Position numbers and translations under genes: made by a program | Assembly (NCBI RefSeq): GCF_002794355.1 | Contig: NZ_PGOI01000008.1 | Location: forward strand, 620,001 to 684,000 | Length of the DNA: 64,000 nucleotides | From: Pseudorhodobacter sp. MZDSW-24AT | Lineage (GTDB): Bacteria > Pseudomonadota > Alphaproteobacteria > Rhodobacterales > Rhodobacteraceae | Reading direction: 5' to 3' | In this document: piece after piece, positions 8,453 through 16,285 of the stretch | Layout: every line of letters starts with the position of its first letter | Numbering within the stretch: position 1 is the first letter of the stretch | Notes under the pieces: model-generated | The model's input: only the letters and a program-made list of their open reading frames with translations | Told to the model about the DNA's origin: nothing | Databases searched by the model: none

Positions 8453-9295
8453 TCATCCCCGCGACGGCTCCCTGCCCTGCTTGGCCCAGAGATCGGGCCG
8501 CCGCTCCGCCGTCAGCGCTTCGGCCTGCGCGCGCCGCCATTTGGCGATCTTGGCATGGTCCCCCGACAGCAGCACGGGAGGGATCTCACGGCCTTCCCAT
8601 TCCGGCGGGCGGGTGTATTGCGGATGCTCCAGCAAGCCGTTGGAATGGCTTTCCTCTTCCAGACTTTCGGCATTGCCCACCACACCGGGCAACAGCCGCA
8701 CCGTGGCATCCAGAATGGCCTGCGCCGCGATCTCGCCCCCGGTCAGCACAAAATCCCCGAGAGAGACTTCTTCGACCGCGTGATGATCCAGCACGCGTTG
8801 ATCGACGCCTTCAAAGCGGCCGCAGAGCAATGTCAGACCTTCGCAGGCGGCAAAGCGCCGGGCCATCGCCTGATCAAAAGGCTTGCCGCGTGGCGAAAGG
8901 TAGATCACCGGCCAGCGGGCGCGGTCGGGGTTGGCCCCCACACTGGCCGCGTTGAAGGCGGCGTCCACCACATCGGCCCTGAGCACCATCCCCGCGCCGC
9001 CCCCGGCAGGCGTGTCATCGACATTGCGGTGCTTGCCGATGCCAAAGCTGCGCAGGTCATAAGATTCCAGCCGCCACAGCCCCAGATCCATGGCGCGTCC
9101 GGTGAGCGATTGTTCCAGCACGCCCGGAAAGGCCTGCGGGAACAGGGTGATCACCCGCGCCAGCCACGCGCCGCGGACGGCACGCGCATCATCGAACAGA
9201 TCACGCGGGCGCAGCACAGGCTTGGCCGAAAGCCGCCCGTGCGAACGGGAGGGCGCAGAGACAAGGGAGGGATCTTCGGGGTGTTCATCAGACAT
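8453..9295 (-). CDS. trmD: tRNA (guanine-N1)-methyltransferase TrmD
   Basis: Makes m1G37 in tRNAs, preventing +1 frameshifts. A knotted SPOUT fold is indicated by RSFGIGKHRNVDDTPAGGGAGM, the SPRGKPFDQ and LCGRFEGVDQRVLD segments, DFVLTGGE and the C-terminal SGDHAKIAKWRR motif. It has 280 residues, about 25-30 longer than the E. coli enzyme, because of an N-terminal extension (start at 9295, MSDEHPEDPS) of low complexity before the conserved ARVITLFPQAFPG. A start at 9331 is possible but less likely. Third gene after rpsP and rimM. Confidence 0.95.
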   Translation of the reverse strand: MSDEHPEDPSLVSAPSRSHGRLSAKPVLRPRDLFDDARAVRGAWLARVITLFPQAFPGVLEQSLTGRAMDLGLWRLESYDLRSFGIGKHRNVDDTPAGGGAGMVLRADVVDAAFNAASVGANPDRARWPVIYLSPRGKPFDQAMARRFAACEGLTLLCGRFEGVDQRVLDHHAVEEVSLGDFVLTGGEIAAQAILDATVRLLPGVVGNAESLEEESHSNGLLEHPQYTRPPEWEGREIPPVLLSGDHAKIAKWRRAQAEALTAERRPDLWAKQGREPSRG

Positions 9296-9373
9296 GCGCC
9301 CGGTCTTACTCAAGCTGCCGCGGGCGTGCAAAGGAATTCACCGCCCGCGCCCGATCCTTGGCGTGGGGGCAGG

Positions 9374-9886
9374 TCAGACCAGCCCTTCGGGCAGGTCGGC
9401 GATAACGCGGCCGCTGGCCAGATCCACGGTCGGCACTGCCGCCTTGGTGAAAGGGATCAGCAAGGCCTGCTTGCGGTTCGGGGCATAGATTTCAAGCAGG
9501 TCCCCGGCGCCATGATTGTGCACGGCGCGCAGCTTGCCCAAAAGCACCCCGCCGGTGTCATAAACATCCAGACCGATCAGATCGGAGTGGTAGAATTCAT
9601 CATCCGGCAGCGAGGGCAAACGGGCGCGATCGACATAGAGATCGGTTCCACGCAAGGCATCGGCCTGATCCTTGGTCGCCACACCGGCAATCCGCGCGCC
9701 CAAGCCGCCGGCCACCGGGCGGGTCAGCTTGATCTGGAAACTGCGGCTGCCGTCCTCGGTGAACAGCGGGCCATAGTCCGCAATCGCCTCGGGGTCGGCA
9801 CAATAGGATTTCAGCCGCACCTCGCCCTGCACGCCAAAAGCGCCCGCGATAGAGCCGACACAGATACGTTCGGAAGATGTGGTCAT
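9374..9886 (-). CDS. rimM: 16S rRNA processing protein RimM
   Basis: Assists maturation of the 30S head, interacting with S19. The protein has 170 residues: an N-terminal RimM beta-barrel ([20 protein letters not shown], about residues 7-90) and a C-terminal PRC-barrel ([14 protein letters not shown] onwards, ending [15 protein letters not shown]). The start at 9886 (MTTSSERIC) is placed after a strong hairpin; a start at 9943 would overlap that hairpin and rpsP. Middle gene of rpsP-rimM-trmD. Confidence 0.94.
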   Translation of the reverse strand: MTTSSERICVGSIAGAFGVQGEVRLKSYCADPEAIADYGPLFTEDGSRSFQIKLTRPVAGGLGARIAGVATKDQADALRGTDLYVDRARLPSLPDDEFYHSDLIGLDVYDTGGVLLGKLRAVHNHGAGDLLEIYAPNRKQALLIPFTKAAVPTVDLASGRVIADLPEGLV

Positions 9887-9906
9887 GGCTGATCCCGAAA
9901 AGGGGT

Positions 9907-9931
9907 GCATGGCCCCAAGGCGGGGCCATGC
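9907..9931 (-). other. Strong hairpin between rpsP and rimM
   Basis: A perfect 10-bp stem (9907-9916 with 9922-9931) and five-base loop begins nine bases after the rpsP stop. It lacks a T-run, so it is more likely an mRNA-stabilising or partial-attenuation element. That would fit the known lower expression of rimM and trmD relative to rpsP. Confidence 0.6.
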
Positions 9932-9939
9932 GACAAAGA

Positions 9940-10293
9940 TCACTCTTCTGCCGGAGCTGCGGCGCGCGCGGCTTTCTTGGCGGCACGCTCTGCCATCTGC
10001 TTGCCCGGGACAGCCGATTTCGGGTTGTTGCGGGCTTTCTTTTCCAGAACGCCAGCCGACTCCAGGAAACGGGCGACGCGGTCGGTGGGCTGAGCGCCGG
10101 TGGCCAGCAGTTCCTTGATGCGGTCAAGGTTCATGACAACGCGCTTTTCGTTGTCCTTGGCCAGCATCGGGTCATACACGCCCAGCTTTTCCAGGAAACG
10201 GCCATCGCGCGGGTTGCGCGAGTCGGTCAGAACGATGGAATAGTGCGGGCGCTTTTTCGAGCCGCCGCGGGCCAGACGAATTTTAACAGCCAT
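9940..10293 (-). CDS. rpsP: 30S ribosomal protein S16
   Basis: Small-subunit assembly protein. The first 80 residues are the conserved S16 domain ([33 protein letters not shown]). The 117-residue length includes an alanine- and lysine-rich C-terminal tail ([14 protein letters not shown]) usual in alphaproteobacteria. A purine-rich GAAGGAGA lies just upstream of the start. First gene of rpsP-rimM-trmD, downstream of the chorismate mutase gene. Confidence 0.97.
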   Translation of the reverse strand: MAVKIRLARGGSKKRPHYSIVLTDSRNPRDGRFLEKLGVYDPMLAKDNEKRVVMNLDRIKELLATGAQPTDRVARFLESAGVLEKKARNNPKSAVPGKQMAERAAKKAARAAAPAEE

Positions 10294-10319
10294 GGGTAGT
10301 CTCCTTCAGGGTCAGTGTA

Positions 10320-10341
10320 GGGTGCGTGATCTCACGCACCC
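10320..10341. other. 10-bp perfect inverted repeat between chorismate mutase gene and rpsP
   Basis: GGGTGCGTGA and its complement are separated by only two bases, forming a strong hairpin nine bases after the chorismate mutase stop. There is no T-run on the minus strand, so it may be a rho-assisted or partial terminator, or an mRNA 3'-end stabiliser, between the ffh-side genes and rpsP. Confidence 0.5.
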
Positions 10342-10350
10342 TTGTTTGGG

Positions 10351-10647
10351 TTATTTTTGCAGTTTTTCGTGATGCCTGATGACTTCGGAAATGATGAAGG
10401 TCAGGAATTTCTTGGCGAATTCAGGGTCGAGGTTGGCGTCTTGCGCCAATTGCTCCAGCCGGGCAATCTGGCGCGCCTCGCGCGAAGGATCGCTGGGCGG
10501 CAGCGCGTGTTCGGCCTTGAGCCGCCCCACCGCCTGCGTGTGCTTGAAACGCTCGGCCAGCGTGTAGACCAGTATGGCGTCCAGCCGGTCGATCGACTCG
10601 CGATGCTCTTTGAGCACCTCGGCGGCACGGTTTGCCGTGTCTGTCAT
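10351..10647 (-). CDS. Chorismate mutase, AroQ class
   Basis: Converts chorismate to prephenate for Phe/Tyr synthesis; 98 residues, all helical, monofunctional. Compared from memory with the E. coli P-protein mutase domain, the counterparts of Arg11 (HRESIDRLD), Arg28 (AERF), Lys39 (GRLK), Asp48, Arg51 and Glu52 (SDPSRE) are present. The Gln88 position appears to be His (EVIRHHE), a pattern seen in other alphaproteobacteria. The start at 10647 overlaps the acetyltransferase stop by four bases (ATGA), so translation is coupled. Confidence 0.9.
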   Translation of the reverse strand: MTDTANRAAEVLKEHRESIDRLDAILVYTLAERFKHTQAVGRLKAEHALPPSDPSREARQIARLEQLAQDANLDPEFAKKFLTFIISEVIRHHEKLQK

Positions 10648-11150
10648 TGCATCCTCCGGGTGTGACGCCACACCAGATCATCCGGCTCCGGGCGCGCGGC
10701 CTGTTCGTCCCGCACTGCCCCCAGACGCTGCGCCACGCGGATCGAGGCGTGATTGTCCGGGTCGGTGTAAGACACCAGACTTGCGACGGGCAGGTTTTCA
10801 AAGGCCCAGTCGCGCAAGGCGCCGGCGGCTTCGGTTGCATAGCCTTGGCCCTCGGCCCCGTCATAGAGCATCCAGCCCAGCTCAGGCTCGGGAAACAGCG
10901 GGCCGCCGTTCACCCCGACCTGACCAAGGGTCTGCCCATTGCCGCGCAGGTCCACCATCAGCGCGCCATGGCCAAACAGGGGCCAGCCCGCTGTGTCATG
11001 GCAAAACATGCCCCAAGCGGCGCGCGCATCATAGGGCCCGCCCATGCCCGCCGCGCGCGGCGATGCCATGGCCGCCGCATAGGCCGCGAAATCCTCGGCC
11101 CGCATCGGGCGCAGCGTCAGCCGCTGGGTATGCAGGGTGGGCGGGGTCAT
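10644..11150 (-). CDS. GNAT-family N-acetyltransferase (RimJ-like)
   Basis: Predicted acetyl-CoA-dependent acetyltransferase of 168 residues, Acetyltransf_3 type. It begins LHTQRLTLRPMRAEDF, carries the acetyl-CoA loop QGYATEAAGALRDWAF (about residues 108-125), and ends with the N-x-x-S-x-R-V-A-Q-R-L-G pattern typical of RimI/RimJ proteins. The substrate may be a ribosomal protein N-terminus, in keeping with its place between ffh and ribosomal genes, but drug or metabolite acetylation is possible. Four-base overlaps on both sides couple it to ffh and to the chorismate mutase gene. Confidence 0.85.
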   Translation of the reverse strand: MTPPTLHTQRLTLRPMRAEDFAAYAAAMASPRAAGMGGPYDARAAWGMFCHDTAGWPLFGHGALMVDLRGNGQTLGQVGVNGGPLFPEPELGWMLYDGAEGQGYATEAAGALRDWAFENLPVASLVSYTDPDNHASIRVAQRLGAVRDEQAARPEPDDLVWRHTRRMQ

Positions 11151-12643
11151 TTCTTCTTCATCAGCCCCGACAGGCCCGAGGGCAGGCTCAGCCCGCGTGG
11201 CATCCCCGGAAAGCCTGCGCCTTGGCCCAGCGATTCCTTCATGCCCTTGGCGGCCGCCTCGAGTTCGGCGGGCGACATCTTCGACGGGTCAGGCATTCCG
11301 CCTTTGCCCATCATCTGCTTGATGGCCTGCTTCATGCCGCCACCCTTGCCCATCTTCTTCATCATCTCGGCCATCTGCTTGTGCTGTTTCAGCAGACGGT
11401 TCAACTCCGACACCTCAAGCCCCGCCCCTGCCGCAATCCGCTTCTTGCGGCTGGCCGCCAGCAGATCGGGGTTGGCGCGTTCCTTCTTGGTCATCGAGTT
11501 GATCAGCGCCACCTGACGGCGCAGCATCTTGTCGTCAAAGCCCGCCTCTTCGGCCTGCTTCGCCATCTTGCCCATGCCCGGCAGCATGCCCATCAGGCCC
11601 TGCATGCCGCCCATCTTCTGCATCTGCTCCAGCTGGCCTTTCAGGTCGTTCATGTTGAACAGACCCTTGGCAAAGCGCTTGGCCATGCGTTCGGCCTGTT
11701 CGGCCTCGAAGGTTTCCTGCGCCTTCTCGACCAGCGCGACAATATCGCCCATCCCAAGGATGCGGCCCGCCACACGCTCGGCCTCAAAGGTCTCGAGCGC
11801 GTCCATCTTTTCGCCAAGGCCGACAAAGCGGATCGGCTTGCCGGTCACCGCGCGCATCGACAGCGCCGCACCGCCGCGACCGTCGCCGTCCATCCGCGTC
11901 AGCACGACACCGGAAATCCCGACCTTGCCGTCAAACTCGGAGGCCACGTTCACCGCATCCTGCCCGGTCAGACCATCGACCACCAAGAGCGTTTCACGCG
12001 GCTGCGCGATGTCGCGCACGGCCTGCACTTCATCCATCAACACTTCGTCGATGTGCAGACGGCCCGCGGTATCGAGGAACAGCACGTCATAGCCGCCCAT
12101 CGCGGCTTGGGTCTTGGCACGCCGGGCGATCTGCACCGCCGACTCGCCCTTGACGATCGGCAGGCTGTCCACCCCGATCTGCCCGGCCAGAATCGCCAGC
12201 TGCTCCATTGCGGCGGGGCGGTTGGTGTCGAGCGAGGCCAGAAGCACGCGCTTGTTGTTGCGGTCCTTCAACCGCTTGGCAAGCTTGGCGGTGGTGGTGG
12301 TTTTCCCCGAGCCTTGCAGACCCACCATCAGGATGGCCGCCGGCGGATTGTCGATCTTGAGCGTATCGGCCGGTTCATCGCCGGCCAGAACCCGGATCAG
12401 CTCGTCATGGACGATCTTGACGACCATCTGCCCCGGCGTGATCGATTTCGTGACCGCCGCACCTGTCGCCTTGTCCTGCACTCGCTTGATGAAGTCGCGT
12501 GCGACCGGCAGCGAGACATCGGCCTCGAGCAGCGCCACGCGCACCTCGCGCAGGGCCGCGATGACGTCAGCCTCGGACAGCGCGCCCTGTTTGGTCAGGC
12601 GGTCAAAGACGCTGCCAAGGCGATCTGATAGGCTTTCAAACAT
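11147..12643 (-). CDS. ffh: Signal recognition particle protein Ffh
   Basis: SRP54 GTPase that binds signal sequences and 4.5S RNA for cotranslational membrane targeting. It has 498 residues. The N and G domains hold GLQGSGKTTTTAKLA (P-loop), DTNRPAAMEQL, DTAGRLHID and TRMDGDGRGGAALS. The C-terminal M domain is methionine-rich (MQKMGGMQGLMGMLPGMGKM). The start at 12643 (MFESLSDRLG) has GGGAGA upstream; a longer frame to 12730 lacks homologous sequence. First gene of the run ffh-acetyltransferase-chorismate mutase. Confidence 0.97.
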   Translation of the reverse strand: MFESLSDRLGSVFDRLTKQGALSEADVIAALREVRVALLEADVSLPVARDFIKRVQDKATGAAVTKSITPGQMVVKIVHDELIRVLAGDEPADTLKIDNPPAAILMVGLQGSGKTTTTAKLAKRLKDRNNKRVLLASLDTNRPAAMEQLAILAGQIGVDSLPIVKGESAVQIARRAKTQAAMGGYDVLFLDTAGRLHIDEVLMDEVQAVRDIAQPRETLLVVDGLTGQDAVNVASEFDGKVGISGVVLTRMDGDGRGGAALSMRAVTGKPIRFVGLGEKMDALETFEAERVAGRILGMGDIVALVEKAQETFEAEQAERMAKRFAKGLFNMNDLKGQLEQMQKMGGMQGLMGMLPGMGKMAKQAEEAGFDDKMLRRQVALINSMTKKERANPDLLAASRKKRIAAGAGLEVSELNRLLKQHKQMAEMMKKMGKGGGMKQAIKQMMGKGGMPDPSKMSPAELEAAAKGMKESLGQGAGFPGMPRGLSLPSGLSGLMKKK

Positions 12644-12817
12644 GCGCGTCTCCCGACAGGCGTTGCGGCAATGACCAAGGGCACCTGCGGGCGCAACGCG
12701 CTGGCAGATGGCGATCCCGGCATATGCCAAGGGACCGGAAGCGACAGCCTCCGGGGAATTGCGGGCAGCCCTACGCTTTCAGGACCAGCGAGTCAAGGGA
12801 TGCCCGACACGACACAG

Positions 12818-12849
12818 CAAAACGGCCCGCACCAGATGGCACGGGCCGT
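12818..12849 (-). terminator. Probable terminator after the three-repeat protein gene
   Basis: On the minus strand an ACGGCCCG/CGGGCCGT stem with a 12-base loop ends in TTTT. It lies about 56 bases after the stop of the gene at 12905-13420. The rest of the gap up to the ffh start (12644) shows no gene. Confidence 0.65.
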
Positions 12850-12904
12850 CGCAAGACTGTGGTTCAGTCAGCCCGAACCACAGGGCACTCATACGCAGAC
12901 TGAC

Positions 12905-13420
12905 TTACGAACGGTTGTCTTCCAGGGTCTTGGCATAGAGAGCGGTCAGCTCGCTCAGCGTGTACTGCGACGCGTCCACACCCAGCGAGGCGGCCAGTTG
13001 TGCCTGACCGGGGGTCACGGTGGTGGTCGGATTGGCCTGTGCGCGGTTCTTGCCCGACAGGATGAAGTCAACCATGAAGTCGTCGTTGTCACGCTTGGCT
13101 TCGATCAGGAGCTGCATTTCGTTCGCGGTGAAACGGCCCGGCTCCACACCTGCGGCGGCTGCGAGCTGTGCGTCGTTCGACACCGTTTCTGCGCCCATGT
13201 TGCTGCGGGTCACTTCAGCGGTGCCAGCCTGCGACAGGATGAAGTTCGCGGTCACGGTGTCATTGTCGCGCAGTGCTTCTTCCAGCTGGATCAGCTGGGC
13301 TTGGGTCAGAGCACCGGGAGCAACGCCCAGCGAAGCGGCGTATTGGTCCACGCCCGGGTTTGCGGCGGCGATGCCAGCGGTCAGGGCAAGAGCGGCAGCA
13401 GAGATCATCAGGGTACGCAT
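12905..13420 (-). CDS. Exported protein with three tandem helical repeats, unknown function
   Basis: A 171-residue protein with a clear Sec signal peptide (MRTLMISAAALALTAGIAAA, cleavage near residue 20), so periplasmic or secreted. The mature part is made of three diverged repeats of about 45 residues. Each repeat has a small-residue Gly-Val/Gly-Asp start (AASLGVAPG, AAAAGVEPG, AASLGVDAS), then a Thr-x-x-Gln/Glu-Leu helix; the first two continue with a RDND...FIL segment, and the third ends at LEDN. The protein is acidic and has no cysteines. GAAGGAAG precedes the start. I do not recognise the family. It is divergent from a LysR regulator, which may control it. Confidence 0.8.
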   Translation of the reverse strand: MRTLMISAAALALTAGIAAANPGVDQYAASLGVAPGALTQAQLIQLEEALRDNDTVTANFILSQAGTAEVTRSNMGAETVSNDAQLAAAAGVEPGRFTANEMQLLIEAKRDNDDFMVDFILSGKNRAQANPTTTVTPGQAQLAASLGVDASQYTLSELTALYAKTLEDNRS

Positions 13421-13575
13421 TACTATCTTCCTTCATTAAAAAGCTGCAGGGTTGCAGCGTATAATTCTCTAACGAGACGGGCCCTTCCGGAGTTTCAGCA
13501 CTGCCGTGTTCCCGTCTTGTGAGGGGTAGATAGGCCCTCTGATTTTTCTTTACATTACAAAACTTTGCCCTCACT

Positions 13576-13593
13576 CTGTGCACAGGCGCACAG
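13576..13593. promoter_or_regulatory. Inverted repeat between divergent exported-protein and LysR genes
   Basis: CTGTGC, six bases, GCACAG forms an 18-base dyad 42 bases before the LysR start. Size and position suit a LysR-type operator, but this is only positional inference. Confidence 0.35.
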
Positions 13594-13635
13594 CAAACTT
13601 TCGTGATTTTGCGTGATTAAGAAAGGGTTTTCACC

Positions 13636-14520
13636 ATGGCACAGCCTGCGTGGGATGAGATCAGAACCGCGTTTCAAGTGGCCCGTTTGGGCACGGTTTC
13701 AGGGGCGGCCGAGGTCTTGGGCGTGCATCACGCGACCGTTATTCGGCACATTGACGCTTTGGAAAAAACGTTGGGAACAAAACTGTTTCAGCGGCACGCG
13801 CGTGGCTACACGCCCACCGAAGCAGGGCGTGATCTGCTGACGGTGGCGCAAACGACGGAAGAACAGTTCGCCCAGCTTTCAAGCCGCATCAAAGGACAAG
13901 GCGAAGTGGTGGCGGGCGAATTGACGGTCACCTCGATTTCCGGCGTCGCCGATCTTCTGGTGCCTTTGCTGACCGATTTCCAAGCGCTCTACCCCTTGGT
14001 GCAGGTGCGTTTCTTGACCGACATGCGCGTGTTCCGGCTGGATTACGGCGAAGCGCATGTCGCCATCCGCGCCGGGGCCGCCCCCGAAGAGCCTGACAAC
14101 GTGGCGCAACCCCTGCCCCCGATCCGCACCGGACTTTACGCCTCGCGCCGCTACATCGCCCAATACGGGAAACCGGCCGATGAAAGCGATTTCGCGCAGC
14201 ATCGCTTTGTCTGCATCGACAATGAAAACACGCGCGCGCCCTTTTACCGCTGGCTGCGCAACACGGTGCCGGCCTCGGCCCTCAGCTTTCGCGGCACCGA
14301 GGCTGCGGCGCTGGAAGAGGCCTTGCTGCAAGGAGCGGGCATTGGCTTTCTGGCCGCCTACAAGGCCTCGGCCAATCCGGATCTGGTGGAGATCCTGCCA
14401 CCCCGCCCGGAATGGGATGCCCCTTTGTGGATTGTGACCCATGTGGACCTGCACCGGACCCGCAAGGTTCAGGCCTTTTTGACCCATCTGAAAGAGGCGG
14501 CGAAGGTCTGGCCGGTCTGA
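13636..14520 (+). CDS. LysR-family transcriptional regulator
   Basis: Predicted LTTR of 294 residues. The N-terminal winged HTH (residues about 8-66) reads FQVARLGTVSGAAEVLGVHHATVIRHIDALEKTLGTKLF. The effector-binding domain (about 90-290) is of the periplasmic-binding fold. It ends three bases before the start of the EamA gene, so the two are probably cotranscribed, and it is divergent from the exported three-repeat protein. Either neighbour could be its target. The effector is unknown. Confidence 0.88.
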   Translation: MAQPAWDEIRTAFQVARLGTVSGAAEVLGVHHATVIRHIDALEKTLGTKLFQRHARGYTPTEAGRDLLTVAQTTEEQFAQLSSRIKGQGEVVAGELTVTSISGVADLLVPLLTDFQALYPLVQVRFLTDMRVFRLDYGEAHVAIRAGAAPEEPDNVAQPLPPIRTGLYASRRYIAQYGKPADESDFAQHRFVCIDNENTRAPFYRWLRNTVPASALSFRGTEAAALEEALLQGAGIGFLAAYKASANPDLVEILPPRPEWDAPLWIVTHVDLHRTRKVQAFLTHLKEAAKVWPV

Positions 14521-14523
14521 CCG

Positions 14524-15417
14524 ATGCCAAGGTCCGAGGCCGCGCGCGGCCATCTTGCCATGCTGGCATTCTCGGCCTTGGTGGCGGGATCGTTCAGCTT
14601 GGGCGCTTTGGCGGCGCCGCTGATTGATCCGGGGGCGCTCACGGCCCTGCGCTTCCTTCTCGCCGCCGCTCTGGTCGGGGCGGTGGCGTGGGCGCAAGGA
14701 GCCCTGTCGCGCCACGCGCTGCGCGCGCCGTGGCGCTATGCGCTTTTGGGCGGGCTGCTGGCGATTTACTTCGTGCTCATGTTTCACGGATTGAAGACGG
14801 CGCCCCCTGTGTCGGCTGCCGCTGTCTTTACCCTGACCCCGCTGATGGCGGCTGGGTTTGGCTGGCTTTTGCTGCGCCAGCAACTGACAGCGCGCATGGC
14901 TTTGGCGCTTGTCTTGGGTGCGGCAGGCGCGCTGTGGGTGATCTTTCGCGCCGACCTTGCGGCGGTGCGGCACCTTGATCTGGGGTTTGGCGAGGCGATT
15001 TACCTGCTCGGCTGCGTGGCCCATGCGCTCTATGCGCCCTTGGTACGCAAACTGAACCGAGGCGAGCCCGCCTTGGCCTTTACCTTTTTCACCATGATTG
15101 CCGGCTGCCTGCTGTTGACGGTCTGGGCCGAGACGCCCTTGCGGGAAACCCCTTGGCGCGCTTTGCCAGCCGTGGTTTGGGTTGCGCTGCTTTATCTTGC
15201 GGTTGCGGCCAGCGCCGCCAGTTTCGTTTTGCTGCAATATGCCAGCCTGCGCCTGCCTGCCGCCAAGGTGATGGCCTACACCTATCTCACCCCCGCGTGG
15301 GTGATCCTGTGGGAATTGGCCTTGGGCCATGGCGCCCCACCGCCTGCGATCCTGATGGGTCTGGGGCTCATCTGCGCGGCGCTTTGGCTGCTGTTGGAAG
15401 ACGCTCCGGCCCGTTAA
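14524..15417 (+). CDS. EamA-family (DMT) membrane transporter
   Basis: Inner-membrane transporter of 297 residues, ten predicted helices in two EamA repeats (about 12-140 and 155-290). Typical features are the FHGLKTAPPVSAAAVFTLTPLMAA segment at the end of helices 3-4 and its counterpart LQYASLRLPAAKVMAYTYLTPAW in the second half. It follows the LysR gene by three bases, which suggests shared transcription and possibly control of the export of the regulator's effector, a common LysR/DMT arrangement. Substrate unknown. Confidence 0.87.
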   Translation: MPRSEAARGHLAMLAFSALVAGSFSLGALAAPLIDPGALTALRFLLAAALVGAVAWAQGALSRHALRAPWRYALLGGLLAIYFVLMFHGLKTAPPVSAAAVFTLTPLMAAGFGWLLLRQQLTARMALALVLGAAGALWVIFRADLAAVRHLDLGFGEAIYLLGCVAHALYAPLVRKLNRGEPALAFTFFTMIAGCLLLTVWAETPLRETPWRALPAVVWVALLYLAVAASAASFVLLQYASLRLPAAKVMAYTYLTPAWVILWELALGHGAPPPAILMGLGLICAALWLLLEDAPAR

Positions 15418-15512
15418 CACCTTGGAAACATCGCGGGCCGTAAAGTCCATGTTCAGCCACATTTGCGCCCGAATTTCGGGTGATCTTCTTCGGGCAACGG
15501 CAGGAGAGCGTA

Positions 15513-15725
15513 ATGGCAGCGGTGTTTGTTCTGGCAGGTGGTGTGGTTGGTTTTTTCAGCGCAATCGCTTCCCTGATTCTTCTGGACGCCAGTTTCCTGA
15601 TGGCGCTGGCCATCTGGTCCGGCGCGGGCGTGGGCTTTCTTGGGCTTGGACTGGCCCTTACCCTGCTTGGCAAGCCCTCTGATCAGGCCACATCGCCCTT
15701 GGGCGCCGATCCGCACTCGGCCTGA
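15513..15725 (+). CDS. Small two-helix membrane protein, unknown function
   Basis: A 70-residue protein with two hydrophobic segments (AAVFVLAGGVVGFFSAIASLILL and FLMALAIWSGAGVGFLGLGLALTLL) and a short polar tail. The start at 15513 is preceded by AGGAGAG at a good distance; an upstream in-frame ATG at 15480 lacks a ribosome site. No family is recognised. It stands alone between the EamA and cold-shock genes. Confidence 0.6.
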   Translation: MAAVFVLAGGVVGFFSAIASLILLDASFLMALAIWSGAGVGFLGLGLALTLLGKPSDQATSPLGADPHSA

Positions 15726-15899
15726 TCCGCAATCCTTGGCAAATAATCTTGCCTTGCGTCGTAACTGACCCCATAATTGCGCTGCGACGTTATCTATTTC
15801 GACCACTGTCTTCGCCTCACGGCCACAGCAATCGACGATCAGCTGACTGCGCCGGGCCGCCGCAATCCCGCGGGCGGCGATACTACAGGAGACTTCACG

Positions 15900-16106
15900 A
15901 TGGCCAAGGGCACCGTGAAATGGTTCAACGAAACTAAAGGCTACGGCTTCATCGCACCAGAAGGCGGCAAGAAGGACGTTTTCGTCCACATCACCGCTTT
16001 GGAGCGTGCCGGGCTGCGCGGACTGAAAGACGGCCAAGCGGTCACCTTCGACATTGAAGCCGGGCGTGACGGCCGCGAATCCGCGACCAACCTCTCTCTG
16101 TCGTAA
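15900..16106 (+). CDS. Cold-shock protein, CspA family
   Basis: RNA chaperone of 68 residues forming one cold-shock domain: the [15 protein letters not shown] (RNP1) and DVFVHITAL (RNP2) motifs are intact. The start at 15900 has AGGAGA upstream. The gap of about 170 bases before it probably includes a long leader, as in other csp genes. A strong terminator follows at 16151-16184. Several csp paralogues usually exist, so a specific gene name is not given. Confidence 0.95.
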   Translation: MAKGTVKWFNETKGYGFIAPEGGKKDVFVHITALERAGLRGLKDGQAVTFDIEAGRDGRESATNLSLS

Positions 16107-16150
16107 TCCGCCGCACGGGTTGAGCTGCCGAAAGGCGGGACACAGGTTTC

Positions 16151-16184
16151 AAAAGGGCGCGCCAATCTGGCTGCGCCCTTTTTT
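16151..16184 (+). terminator. Intrinsic terminator of the cold-shock gene
   Basis: The stem AAGGGCGC/GCGCCCTT (16153-16160 with 16173-16180) is followed by a six-base T-run and preceded by an A-run. Confidence 0.9.
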
Positions 16185-16285
16185 ATTGGCTGTTGTGTCC
16201 TTGGTGCGCGCGCGATTTGCGCAGGACAAGGCTGACAGCGGTAATCTTTCTTGTGACACGCGCCCGCCCGCGCCACACTGGCGCA

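Noticed and set aside
10574-12628. Long plus-strand open frame (684 codons) opposite ffh
   Set aside because: Antisense shadow of ffh and its neighbours; composition is His/Leu/Arg-rich and there is no family signal.
12700-12800. Possible 4.5S (SRP) RNA gene near ffh, because of GGGACCGGAAGCGACAGCC
   Set aside because: It only partly resembles the conserved AGGUCCGGAAGGAAGCAGCC core; the essential GGAAGCAG part differs and no flanking stem of the right form is seen.
13879-15462. Long minus-strand open frame (527 codons)
   Set aside because: It lies fully opposite the LysR and EamA genes and its product is an Arg/Gln/His-rich string without domain features, typical of antisense frames in GC-rich DNA.
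16107-16285. Small gene between the cold-shock gene and the esterase
   Set aside because: The gap holds the cold-shock terminator and no frame with a ribosome site; the upstream extension of the esterase frame has no family support.
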